A stretch of DNA of 20,635 nt from a virus, in the IMG/VR virus record IMGVR_UViG_3300047300_000465, positions 1-20,635 of that record; one strand, written 5' to 3'. This document shows positions 1 through 5,466 of this stretch, piece after piece. The notes under the pieces are model-generated. The model had not been told where the DNA came from. It worked only from the letters and a program-made list of their open reading frames with translations, and did not search any database. Position 1 is the stretch's first letter. Each line of letters opens with the position of its first letter. The translations under genes and the position numbers were made by a program.

Positions 1-572
1 TCTTTCCCCTTTTCTCTGCTCGGCGCAGGATTCCCGCACAAGCTGTCGCGCTCAAAAAGTACCGCTGCGGCAGGTCGCCAGTCTCCAAAGTATCCGACAA
101 CGAATACACGCTTGCGTCTTTGGGCCACTCCGAAGTACTGAGCGTCAAGCACTCGGTAGGCGAACCCATACCCGAGTTGCCCCAACCCTCCGAGGAAGGA
201 ACCAAAGTCCCGTCCTCCATTCGACGACAAGACGCCGGGTACGTTTTCCCAAACCAACCAACGGGGGCGAAATTTGTCAGCGATGGCAAGATAGGTAAGC
301 ATGAGGTTACCACGAGGGTCATCCAGTCCTTTTCTAAGTCCTGCAACTGAGAATGATTGACAAGGGGTTCCTCCGCAAAAAAGGTCAATTGATCCAAGAT
401 TCCACTCCTTGAATTTGGTCATGTCGCCAAGATTTGGCACATGGGGGTAATGATGTTTTAAAACTTGACAAGGGAAAGGCTCAATCTCGCTTAATGCCTC
501 TGCTTCCCAACCTAATGGATTCCAAGCCACTGATGCGGCTTCAATTCCAGAACAAACACTTAGGAATTTCAT
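1..572 (-). CDS. DNA (cytosine-5) methyltransferase, Dcm-like, 3' end cut by the window edge
   Basis: This enzyme methylates carbon 5 of cytosine in DNA and in phages usually protects the genome from host restriction. The 190 visible codons hold the ordered family motifs: motif I SVCSGIEAA (residues 5-13), the catalytic motif IV GGTPCQSFSVAG with Cys71, motif VI WENVPG (108-113) and motif VIII QRRKR (151-155). The target-recognition domain and motifs IX and X lie beyond the left edge, so the target sequence cannot be guessed. The start ATG overlaps the stop of the DUF1376 gene as ATGA, so the two are translationally coupled. No lesion is seen in the visible part, so the enzyme looks active. 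The companion restriction enzyme is not in the window, which suggests an orphan protective methylase. Confidence 0.95.
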   Translation of the reverse strand, partial: MKFLSVCSGIEAASVAWNPLGWEAEALSEIEPFPCQVLKHHYPHVPNLGDMTKFKEWNLGSIDLFCGGTPCQSFSVAGLRKGLDDPRGNLMLTYLAIADKFRPRWLVWENVPGVLSSNGGRDFGSFLGGLGQLGYGFAYRVLDAQYFGVAQRRKRVFVVGYFGDWRPAAAVLFERDSLCGNPAPSREKGK

Positions 573-1330
573 TTGTTGTACTTCCCATCTATGATTTTCT
601 GAAAATTAGTCGCGTTAACAATCCACTCAAGGTCTGGTCGCCATGTTCGCCCATTGCCTTCAAACCCACGGGCAAGGTTTGTGTCGTTTGCTATGTAGCC
701 AAAAAATGAATCCCACCACTTCAACCCATCCTGAACTGTTTTGTAACCTTCAGGTGAATAGTCCGATGGTTTGCCAGCTTGTATCCATCTCTGCTTGAGA
801 CTTGACTGCCTGGAGCCTTCCCACGACCTTGGTTGGGTAAGGTGCGGTAAATGCTTTTTGTAAAGACTTAACAATTCTTTTTGTGGACAGGGCGGGAAGG
901 TACTTCCCGACAAAGAAGGTTTACCTTCTTTAATATATGGTTCTTGGTTATTGGTTATTGGTTCTTGGTTATTGGTTGCTATTGGGGTCGCATTAGGGGG
1001 GCTATTAGCCTCCCCATTGCCATCCTTATGCCAACGCAATGCCGCCCCTTTTTTCCCATCTTCAGAAAACTTGCGATACTTGGCTATTTCTGAGTCTGCC
1101 CGTGGATGTATGTAACCACTTTCAGTCGAAACAAAGAACTCATCAAGAACAGTTAAAACTTCTTGTTCGTTTTCTCTCATGCCGATCTGACGCGCTATGT
1201 CTCGCTGTTTTATTGGTTCTTCATGTAAGTAGTAATGATCCAATAAACGGCGAAATGCAAGGTCTTCCATCAATGAAAGATGCCTGGTGTGACTAATGTA
1301 GTCACCAATGTGGAACTGGTAAAAGTGCAT
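569..1330 (-). CDS. DUF1376 phage protein, probable replication-associated factor
   Basis: The protein has 253 aa. The N-terminal 90 residues match the DUF1376 (YdaU-like) pattern found in many phage early regions next to replication and regulatory genes: MHFYQFHIGDYISHT, then a leucine-rich stretch with FRRLLDHYYLHEEPI. The molecular function of the family is not established; a role in replication initiation is inferred from context. A low-complexity Asn/Gln/Pro linker (about residues 110-135) carries a tandem NNQEP repeat. It is followed by a tryptophan-rich C-terminal part with KWWDSFFGYIAND. I chose the ATG at 1330, not the upstream ATGs at 1333 or 1351, because GGGAGG at 1335-1340 lies four bases before it. 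The start abuts the upstream stop (TGATG). Confidence 0.85.
   Translation of the reverse strand: MHFYQFHIGDYISHTRHLSLMEDLAFRRLLDHYYLHEEPIKQRDIARQIGMRENEQEVLTVLDEFFVSTESGYIHPRADSEIAKYRKFSEDGKKGAALRWHKDGNGEANSPPNATPIATNNQEPITNNQEPYIKEGKPSLSGSTFPPCPQKELLSLYKKHLPHLTQPRSWEGSRQSSLKQRWIQAGKPSDYSPEGYKTVQDGLKWWDSFFGYIANDTNLARGFEGNGRTWRPDLEWIVNATNFQKIIDGKYNK
939..977 (-). repeat. 21-bp tandem repeat in the DUF1376 linker
   Basis: The 18-base string GGTTCTTGGTTATTGGTT occurs twice, at 939-956 and 960-977, with a period of 21 bases. The period is a multiple of three. On the minus strand it encodes a repeated NNQEP-type heptad, so changes in copy number would keep the frame. Confidence 0.85.
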
Positions 1331-1563
1331 CATGCCTCCCAATCTGCCCAACCCTGAACCTGCAAGATCAGAAATCGTTCTGTGGGATACATAACCTGCA
1401 ATCTTTTTGCCTCGCGCATGGCAAGTGCTTGTGTATCGTGAATGCAGGTAAAGCGAAATGATTTGTTGCTACGCGATTGACGCATAACGACAAATTTATT
1501 AGCCAAATTTTCTAAGGGAGTTTCGCCAATGAGTTTGGCTTTTTTTAGCGTGAGAGTCGCCAT
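1330..1563 (-). CDS. Hypothetical small phage protein, 77 aa
   Basis: I do not recognise the family. The protein is basic with a hydrophobic C-terminal strand (RFLILQVQGWADW) and no membrane segment. It lies between the repressor and the DUF1376 gene. Its ATG has AAGG seven bases upstream (GTAAGGTTAAAAATG), and its stop overlaps the next start, so it belongs to the leftward early operon. The real-gene call rests on spacing, ribosome site and coupling. Confidence 0.7.
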   Translation of the reverse strand: MATLTLKKAKLIGETPLENLANKFVVMRQSRSNKSFRFTCIHDTQALAMREAKRLQVMYPTERFLILQVQGWADWEA

Positions 1564-1667
1564 TTTTAACCTTACGTTATCGGTTGTCGTTACTGAAAAA
1601 CACTGAAGGCAGGACGGTAACGAATCGTCTTTTCGGTAGCTAACCTAGCCGTGTCCAGTGAATTTTA

Positions 1668-1781
1668 CTATATCTTTGCCTTGCTTGGCAAACGATGAGT
1701 AGTCGGAATGATCGTGATTGACTTTCTGAACTTGGTCAGAGTTTCCTCTTTGTTCGGATCGTCTTTTTTCACTGTCGTCAT
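1668..1781 (-). CDS. Possible 37-aa ORF coupled to the repressor gene
   Basis: A short ORF starts at an ATG that overlaps the repressor stop as ATGA (1778-1781), the junction style used throughout this genome. The predicted product is highly basic (MTTVKKDDPNKEE at the N-terminus) with no recognisable domain. It has no clear ribosome site and would depend on coupling. Two other reading frames are also open here, so coding is only possible. The stretch from 1564 to 1667 holds nothing else I can support. Confidence 0.35.
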   Translation of the reverse strand: MTTVKKDDPNKEETLTKFRKSITIIPTTHRLPSKAKI

Positions 1782-1996
1782 TGTTGACTTGTCGCGCTGG
1801 CGTTGGAGTTCGATTCCGATAGAACTTTGTCCTGTGCGCCACTGAAATGCGTTTGCCATCCTTCAATCCCTTTTAGCTGGTTAATACGTTTCTCAGGGAG
1901 CGTTTCCCACTGCGTCACAGCAGCCCTCGACACTCCCAAGAGGGAGGCGAGTTTACTCTTGTTTCCAGCGATTTTGATGGCGTCTTGCAAATTCAT
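1778..1996 (-). CDS. Cro-like helix-turn-helix repressor
   Basis: This 72-aa protein fits the P22 Cro type. The segment KSKLASLLGVSRAAVTQWE (about residues 13-31) is a canonical helix-turn-helix, followed by LPEKRINQLKGI, which resembles the 'iPe' region of Cro proteins. The C-terminal 20 residues are Ser/Asn/Ala-rich and probably disordered. The ATG has AAAGGA five bases upstream. It is the first gene of the leftward early operon and diverges from the rightward early operon across a box-rich region, which is the standard position for a switch repressor. It probably binds the CTTAAC boxes or the TAGGGA palindrome there (inference). No CI partner is seen in the window. Confidence 0.85.
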   Translation of the reverse strand: MNLQDAIKIAGNKSKLASLLGVSRAAVTQWETLPEKRINQLKGIEGWQTHFSGAQDKVLSESNSNASATSQQ

Positions 1997-2011
1997 GGTG
2001 TTCCTTTAGAT

Positions 2012-2095
2012 GCTGGTCAGCCTCATAAAGCAGAGTTTCCGGTTGTTGCACTCTGATACATTGATCGGCAGGCGCTAACCCTGTTTCTGACCAGC
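2012..2095 (-). promoter_or_regulatory. Nested inverted repeats in the repressor mRNA leader
   Basis: GCTGGTCAG (2012-2020) pairs exactly with CTGACCAGC (2087-2095). Inside it, CAGAGT (2031-2036) pairs with ACTCTG (2050-2055). Leftward RNA would fold into a long stem-loop ending about 16 bases before the repressor ATG. It could be a leader structure or DNA half-sites for a protein; no poly-U follows, so it is not a terminator. Confidence 0.45.
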
Positions 2096-2186
2096 TTAAC
2101 TATTCTAACCTTAACAAATCACTCAACATTAGGGAAAGTCCCTAGACAAAGTGTTAAGTTGTGCGTTAAGATTCATTCACCTTAAC
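2095..2186. promoter_or_regulatory. Operator region: five CTTAAC boxes plus a palindrome
   Basis: CTTAAC occurs at 2095-2100, 2110-2115 and 2181-2186, and its reverse complement GTTAAG at 2153-2158 and 2165-2170. By chance about 0.1 copy would be expected in a gap of this size (two orientations, 206 bases). A separate palindrome, TAGGGA-AAG-TCCCTA, lies at 2130-2144. The boxes flank and overlap the predicted rightward promoter, as expected for repressor operators. Confidence 0.6.
2143..2172 (+). promoter_or_regulatory. Probable rightward early promoter
   Basis: TAGACA (2143-2148, five of six matches to the -35 consensus) is followed after 18 bases by TAAGAT (2167-2172, four of six to the -10 consensus). 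The palindrome overlaps the -35, and two GTTAAG boxes lie in the spacer and on the -10. The start point would be near 2179, about 24 bases before the first rightward ATG. Confidence 0.45.
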
Positions 2187-2202
2187 AAAACCGGAGTAGC
2201 AA

Positions 2203-2424
2203 ATGAACTTAGCAACTTTTAAGGAGTCCTCAATGACTACCGATTTCACCTTCCTTCCTTCCGACTTTTCTGCTACCGAGATCACCTTGGTAGCTAACAC
2301 CAAAATTGCCAAAGAGTATTTGGCAAAATGGTACGGTCTTGGTTGCGTTGCAATCAATGTTCGTAAATCAGCAGCACCTAGCTTTGCTGATAACCTCGAA
2401 TTTGAGGGTTTAACTTACGCTTAA
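2203..2424 (+). CDS. Hypothetical early protein, 73 aa
   Basis: This is the first gene of the rightward early operon. I do not recognise the family. The sequence has a mixed composition with the motif IAKEYLAKWYGLGC in the middle and no membrane segment. The ribosome site is CCGGAGTAGCAA before ATG, close to the site used at 2899 and 4925. Position right after the controlled promoter suggests an early function such as host takeover, but nothing in the sequence shows one. An internal ATG at 2233 exists, with weaker upstream GGAG spacing. Confidence 0.7.
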   Translation: MNLATFKESSMTTDFTFLPSDFSATEITLVANTKIAKEYLAKWYGLGCVAINVRKSAAPSFADNLEFEGLTYA

Positions 2425-2429
2425 CAAAC

Positions 2430-2443
2430 GGGGCTTCTGCCCC
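2430..2443 (+). terminator. GC-rich hairpin after the first early gene
   Basis: GGGGC (2430-2434) and GCCCC (2439-2443) enclose a TTCT loop. Only TTCT follows, so it is a weak terminator or an RNA 3'-end stabiliser rather than a strong stop. The next ribosome site (AGGAG) begins five bases later. Confidence 0.35.
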
Positions 2444-2457
2444 TTCTAGGAGTAGTC

Positions 2458-2535
2458 ATGAAAGAAACAATCTCAGCAATTATTACGATCTTGTCCATGA
2501 TCGCTATCGGCGTCATCTTGGCTTGGAGGGGTTAA
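2458..2535 (+). CDS. 25-aa single-span membrane peptide
   Basis: A 26-codon ORF has the ribosome site TAGGAGTAGTC directly before its ATG. The product is MKETISAIITILSMIAIG followed by VILAWRG. It is almost entirely one hydrophobic helix with a short charged N-terminus and an Arg near the C-terminus, so it should insert in the inner membrane. It sits between two coupled small genes in the early operon. The function is unknown; small phage membrane peptides can act on host envelope processes or superinfection, but that is only analogy. The strong ribosome site and conserved spacing argue that it is translated. Confidence 0.6.
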   Translation: MKETISAIITILSMIAIGVILAWRG

Positions 2536-2536
2536 C

Positions 2537-2689
2537 ATGAACACACAAGCCCTCAAAACCGTTCGTAGGCTTTTCAATGTTGACTATGTATCCAAGGCTC
2601 AGAACCGCCACAATCAACGCGCCTGGGTGCGTTCTGTGCGTATCCTGGGGGATCGTTGGTTGCTGTCACAGAAAGTAGAAAAGAAATGA
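2537..2689 (+). CDS. Hypothetical basic protein, 50 aa
   Basis: This short ORF has GGAGGGG seven bases before its ATG. The start lies one base after the previous stop, and the stop overlaps the next start as ATGA. The product is strongly basic (VRRLF, NRHNQRAWVRSVR) with several Trp and Val residues, so nucleic-acid binding is possible. I do not recognise a family. Its place in a tightly coupled chain and the good ribosome site support a real gene. Confidence 0.6.
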   Translation: MNTQALKTVRRLFNVDYVSKAQNRHNQRAWVRSVRILGDRWLLSQKVEKK

Positions 2690-2889
2690 GTCCTGAGTAC
2701 ATCATCAATTCAATCGCGCAAATTTCAGAAATTAACTATCGCAATGGTGAGAGTGCAGATCGCCTTGCATACCGAGTTGGTTTGCTGGAGTCAAAAATCA
2801 GAGAACTTTGCTTTGTGCATGAAGAACGAGTAAAGTTCCTGAAAGAAGAAATCTTGTCCCTCAAGAAAATTATCGACAATCTTAGTTAA
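2686..2889 (+). CDS. Hypothetical coiled-coil protein, 67 aa
   Basis: The N-terminus (MSPEYIINSIAQISEIN) is followed by a long helical stretch with heptad-like leucines (LESKIRELC, then VKFLKEEILSLKKIIDNLS), which suggests a coiled-coil dimer. I chose the ATG at 2686, which overlaps the previous stop as ATGA, over an in-frame TTG at 2656 without a ribosome site. It sits directly upstream of the ERF gene. Its function is unknown. Confidence 0.65.
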   Translation: MSPEYIINSIAQISEINYRNGESADRLAYRVGLLESKIRELCFVHEERVKFLKEEILSLKKIIDNLS

Positions 2890-2898
2890 GGAGTAGCA

Positions 2899-3480
2899 AT
2901 GAAAGTCTATCAAGCAATCAATTCAGTCCAAGCAGAGCTTTGCAAAATTGGCATCGCCAAAGACTCAAGAAACACCCAAGGTCAGGGATATAACTTCCGA
3001 GGCATTGACGCTGTTTATAACGTCTTGTCATCAATCATGGCGCAAAATGGTCTTGTCATCGTTCCCAGGATGCTTGCTCGAACCTGCGAGGAAAGAGTCA
3101 GCAAATCAGGTGGCGCACTTTTCTATGTGACAGTAGAAGCTGAGTTCGATCTGATCTCCGCTGAAGATGGGTCAAAACACACCGCTAGAACTTTTGGTGA
3201 AGCGATGGATAGTGGAGACAAAGCCACCAACAAAGCAATGTCAGCAGCATACAAATACATGGCGTTCCAGACCTTTGCAATCCCCACTTCTGGTGACAAT
3301 GACGCAGACTCATCTACCCATGAAGTTGTCAGAAAAAAACCAACTATCGACAACAATCGTTTGGGTCAGGCAATCCAGAAGATCAAAGAGGGAGCCTATA
3401 CGACTGACAAACTGAGAGAGACGTTCGCTTTGACCGCAGAGCAGGAAAAAGTCTTGGTAGGAGCGCTTGCAAATGACTAA
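2899..3480 (+). CDS. erf: ERF-family single-strand annealing recombinase
   Basis: ERF proteins (founder: P22 Erf) form rings that anneal complementary single strands, supporting phage recombination and genome circularisation. At 193 aa this has the usual family length. The N-terminal 130 residues carry the expected pattern: AINSVQAEL, then GQGYNFRGIDAVYN, and GDKATNKAMSAAYKYMAFQTFAIPT, the most conserved part. The C-terminal 50 residues are a short, less conserved tail. The ribosome site is TTAAGGAGTAGCA, identical to the one before 4925. The exonuclease and SSB genes follow at once, making a complete recombination set in which the exonuclease exposes the strands that ERF and SSB bind. Confidence 0.93.
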   Translation: MKVYQAINSVQAELCKIGIAKDSRNTQGQGYNFRGIDAVYNVLSSIMAQNGLVIVPRMLARTCEERVSKSGGALFYVTVEAEFDLISAEDGSKHTARTFGEAMDSGDKATNKAMSAAYKYMAFQTFAIPTSGDNDADSSTHEVVRKKPTIDNNRLGQAIQKIKEGAYTTDKLRETFALTAEQEKVLVGALAND

Positions 3481-3688
3481 TACAGGTGGACCAGCGTTTC
3501 CTTGCGAGACAATACATCCATGCGGTTCGCATGAACAAGTTGATGGTTTATCTATCCGTGACTATTTTGCTGCCAAGGCAATGCAAGCCTATATGCAAAA
3601 TGAAGTCTGGAGAAATGAAACATATAAACAAGCAGCAAAACAATCTTATGAAGTAGCAGATGCCATGCTGAAAGCGAGAGATCAATGA
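3473..3688 (+). CDS. Conserved phage hypothetical protein, 71 aa
   Basis: The protein begins MTNTGGPAFPCE and holds DGLSIRDYFAAKAMQAYM, a pattern I recognise from many small phage proteins of unknown function (usually 'GMTLRDYFAA-A'). The remainder is helical and ends KQSYEVADAMLKARDQ. I start at the ATG at 3473, with GTAGGAG well placed upstream; the in-frame TTG at 3467 is less likely. Its first codons overlap the end of ERF, and its stop overlaps the exonuclease start as ATGA, so it is co-expressed with the recombination genes. Confidence 0.8.
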   Translation: MTNTGGPAFPCETIHPCGSHEQVDGLSIRDYFAAKAMQAYMQNEVWRNETYKQAAKQSYEVADAMLKARDQ

Positions 3689-4335
3689 TTGAACAAGGCA
3701 CACAAGAATGGCATCAGATGCGCCTGGGAAAAGTCTCAGCTTCTCGGATGTCTGATCTACTAGCCAAGACCAAATCCGGTTACGGAGCAAGTCGAGCCAA
3801 ATACATGGCGCAACTTCTTTGTGAACGAATGACAGGACAACCCACCGAGTTTTTTACGACAGCAGCAATGCAAAGGGGGACAGAAATTGAGCCAGTCGCC
3901 AGAGCAGCCTATGAAGCACAAAACCTTACATCAGTCGAGCAAGTCGCTTGGGTCGAGCATCCGACTATTCCGATGGCGGGATGCTCACCTGATGGTAGGG
4001 TGGGAGAACACGGTCTTATCGAAATCAAGTGTAAAGAGATTCACAATCACCTGGATTCGATTCTGAACGACAGAATAGACCCAGATCATCAAGCGCAAAT
4101 GATGTGGCAAATGGCTTGTACAGGTAGACAATGGTGTGATTACGTTTGCTTTGATGACCGCGCACCTGAAGGGTTGCAGTTGTTTATCAAGAGACTAGAA
4201 CGTGATGACAATGAAATCAAACGCATGGAGGATGAGGTTAGGACATTTCTCAAAGACTTAGATAGCATGATTCAAAAACTCAACGCAATTAAGGAAAAAA
4301 ATGGCATCAGTTTGCACAGTTCACTTGATCGGTAA
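3685..4335 (+). CDS. YqaJ/lambda-type phage exonuclease (PD-(D/E)XK)
   Basis: This enzyme resects double-stranded DNA from ends to expose single strands for the annealing partner. At 216 aa the length fits the lambda Exo/YqaJ family. The N-terminal pattern GTQEWHQMRLGKVSASRM is typical. Catalytic motifs are visible: GTEIEP (Glu69), SPDGR (Asp103), and the E-x-K pair in LIEIKC (Glu113, Lys115), then the helix with HQAQMMWQM. All metal-binding residues are present. The ATG overlaps the preceding stop, and the gene runs 35 bases into ssb, so translation of the three genes is linked. Together with ERF and SSB it makes a Red-like module. Confidence 0.93.
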   Translation: MIEQGTQEWHQMRLGKVSASRMSDLLAKTKSGYGASRAKYMAQLLCERMTGQPTEFFTTAAMQRGTEIEPVARAAYEAQNLTSVEQVAWVEHPTIPMAGCSPDGRVGEHGLIEIKCKEIHNHLDSILNDRIDPDHQAQMMWQMACTGRQWCDYVCFDDRAPEGLQLFIKRLERDDNEIKRMEDEVRTFLKDLDSMIQKLNAIKEKNGISLHSSLDR

Positions 4336-4690
4336 CATTGGAAAAGACCCAGAGGTTCGCTACTCAGCAGCAGGGAAACCAATCGCAAATGCGAGTCTAG
4401 CCACCACTTCACGCAGAAAAAAAGATGGTGAAATGGTCGAAACAACCGAATGGCACAAGTTGGTCTTTTTTGACAAACTCGCAGAGATCGTGGGAGAGCA
4501 CGTTACCAAAGGCTCGATGATCTATGTCGAGGGCACAATCAAATACGAAAAGTACATAAACAAAAATGGAGTGGAGGTGAACACGACTCAGATTGTTTGT
4601 GACGAAATGACGATTCTGAAGCGTCCTGATAAAGAAAAGCCTGTAAAGTATGAAGGCTTGCCAAAAGATGAAGATGATGTCCCGTTCTAA
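4301..4690 (+). CDS. ssb: Single-stranded DNA-binding protein
   Basis: This OB-fold protein coats single-stranded DNA during replication and recombination. It has 129 aa. The N-terminus has the family pattern VHLIGNIGKDPEVRY, followed by WHKLVFFDKLAEIV and KGSMIYVEGTIKYEKYINKNG. The C-terminus is a short acidic tail ending DEDDVPF, the classic tip that recruits partner proteins. It is shorter than E. coli SSB because the disordered linker is much reduced. The start lies inside the end of the exonuclease gene, with AAGG nine bases upstream. Confidence 0.95.
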   Translation: MASVCTVHLIGNIGKDPEVRYSAAGKPIANASLATTSRRKKDGEMVETTEWHKLVFFDKLAEIVGEHVTKGSMIYVEGTIKYEKYINKNGVEVNTTQIVCDEMTILKRPDKEKPVKYEGLPKDEDDVPF

Positions 4691-4699
4691 GGAGTGAAA

Positions 4700-4837
4700 A
4701 TGAAACTTGAACTTGAAGAAAACGAAATTGTGTTTATCATGAACGTGCTTGGCGAATTGCCTACCAAGTCTGGAGCATTCCTGTTGCTTCAGAAAATTGG
4801 ACAGCAGAAAGCAGCACAGGAACAAAAACCAGATTAA
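4700..4837 (+). CDS. Hypothetical small protein, 45 aa
   Basis: This short ORF follows ssb by nine bases with an excellent ribosome site (TAAGGAGTGAAA before ATG). The N-terminal half is acidic and helical (MKLELEENEIVFIMNVLGEL), followed by KSGAFLLLQKIGQQ and a polar tail. It resembles short phage helical proteins of the 'L-x-E-x-N-x-I' type, but I assign no function. It is probably real because of the ribosome site and clean spacing. Confidence 0.65.
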   Translation: MKLELEENEIVFIMNVLGELPTKSGAFLLLQKIGQQKAAQEQKPD

Positions 4838-4913
4838 CTTAACGGGGGAAAGCGGATGCCGCTGATACGTCACATGGGCATTGAGCCTCGGTGCAGCGAG
4901 TACCCCACCTTTT
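4838..4913 (+). ncRNA. Candidate structured RNA element before the winged-helix gene
   Basis: This is the one clear non-coding gap inside the rightward operon. The RNA could close with GGGG (4844-4847) against CCCC (4903-4906). Inside are AGCGG/CCGCT with a 3-base loop (4851-4863) and GGGC/GCCT with a 5-base loop (4876-4888). CTCG/CGAG (4887-4900) competes slightly with the second of these. The gap lacks an ORF and is much more GC-rich than its surroundings. It ends just before the ribosome site of the next gene, so it could be a cis-acting leader or a processed small RNA. The pairings were found by eye and no energy was calculated. Confidence 0.4.
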
Positions 4914-4924
4914 AAGGAGTAGCA

Positions 4925-5206
4925 ATGAAACTTTTTGATCTTTTCAAACGCGCCAGGAGTAGCGATCCAATCACCTCTTTTGAGGCAGCAGATCAAGTCA
5001 AAACTGAAAAACACTTCAAGATGATCGTTGATTGTTTGCGTCAGCATGGTCCTCTTGGGAAAGATGGGATAGCCCAACACACTGGACTAGATGCAGTGGC
5101 GATCGCGCGAAGGCTTCCAGAGCTTCAGACAATGGGTCTTGTCAAACTCACAGGCAAAACCACCAAATCTTCAAAAGGCAGAAACGAACGGGAGTGGTCG
5201 GCATGA
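4925..5206 (+). CDS. Winged-helix DNA-binding protein
   Basis: This protein has 93 aa. After a basic N-terminus the segment HFKMIVDCLRQHGPLGKDGI starts a winged helix: helix 1, then 'GPLGKDGIAQHTGLDAVAIARRLPELQTMGLV' as the helix-turn-helix, then the wing (VKLTGKTTKSSKGRNEREW). It resembles phage MarR-like or replication-associated winged-helix proteins; the target is unknown. The ribosome site TTAAGGAGTAGCA before ATGAAA is identical over 19 bases to that of ERF. A structured non-coding stretch lies just upstream and may control it. Confidence 0.8.
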   Translation: MKLFDLFKRARSSDPITSFEAADQVKTEKHFKMIVDCLRQHGPLGKDGIAQHTGLDAVAIARRLPELQTMGLVKLTGKTTKSSKGRNEREWSA

Positions 5207-5466
5207 AAAGATCAGACGCAATCGCTTATTCCACCGGAGACTTTGAGTATGAAACAGAGGATGGTCCGGTCGAGGTGTTTTACATGTTTGAGCCAGGTGA
5301 CCCAGACGTAGGTTTGGCAGATGATTATGATGTCTACATTTTCGATGGTGAAGACGACATCACATTCGATTCAGACCACAATCTTTATTTAAAGATCATC
5401 AAGTTAGTTCCAGATCATCACCGCAAAATCCAATCAGACAGAGACAATCACCTCAGTGAGCCTTGA
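5203..5466 (+). CDS. Hypothetical acidic protein, 87 aa
   Basis: The ATG overlaps the preceding stop as ATGA, with GGGAGTGG upstream. The product is very acidic, especially between residues 15 and 60 (EDGPVEVFYMFEPGDPDVG, then DDYDVYIFDGEDDITFD). Alternating hydrophobic and acidic residues suggest a beta-rich fold. Acidic early phage proteins sometimes mimic DNA, which is only a possibility here. I do not recognise a family. Upstream in the same frame the reading frame is open as a shadow of the winged-helix gene and should not be included. Confidence 0.65.
   Translation: MKRSDAIAYSTGDFEYETEDGPVEVFYMFEPGDPDVGLADDYDVYIFDGEDDITFDSDHNLYLKIIKLVPDHHRKIQSDRDNHLSEP

Noticed and set aside
1645-1866. 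73-aa minus-strand frame overlapping the repressor
   Set aside because: It overlaps the repressor by 89 bases and lacks a coupled start; the 37-aa frame at 1668-1781 with its ATGA junction is the better, still weak, candidate.
2100-2150. Leftward promoter for the repressor
   Set aside because: TAGAAT is a fair -10, but the only -35-like hexamer (TTGAGT) is 13 bases away, which is too close; not reported as a feature.
2656-2889. Longer TTG-started version of the coiled-coil gene
   Set aside because: The TTG has no ribosome site, while the ATG at 2686 overlaps the preceding stop in the genome's usual ATGA style.
4838-4913. tRNA or hammerhead ribozyme in the structured gap
   Set aside because: No cloverleaf with a T-loop consensus can be drawn, and CTGATA is not the hammerhead core CTGATGA.
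4409-5080. 223-aa open frame on the minus strand
   Set aside because: It runs antisense to ssb and the next genes, has a low-complexity Phe/His-rich translation, and no ribosome site; it is a shadow.
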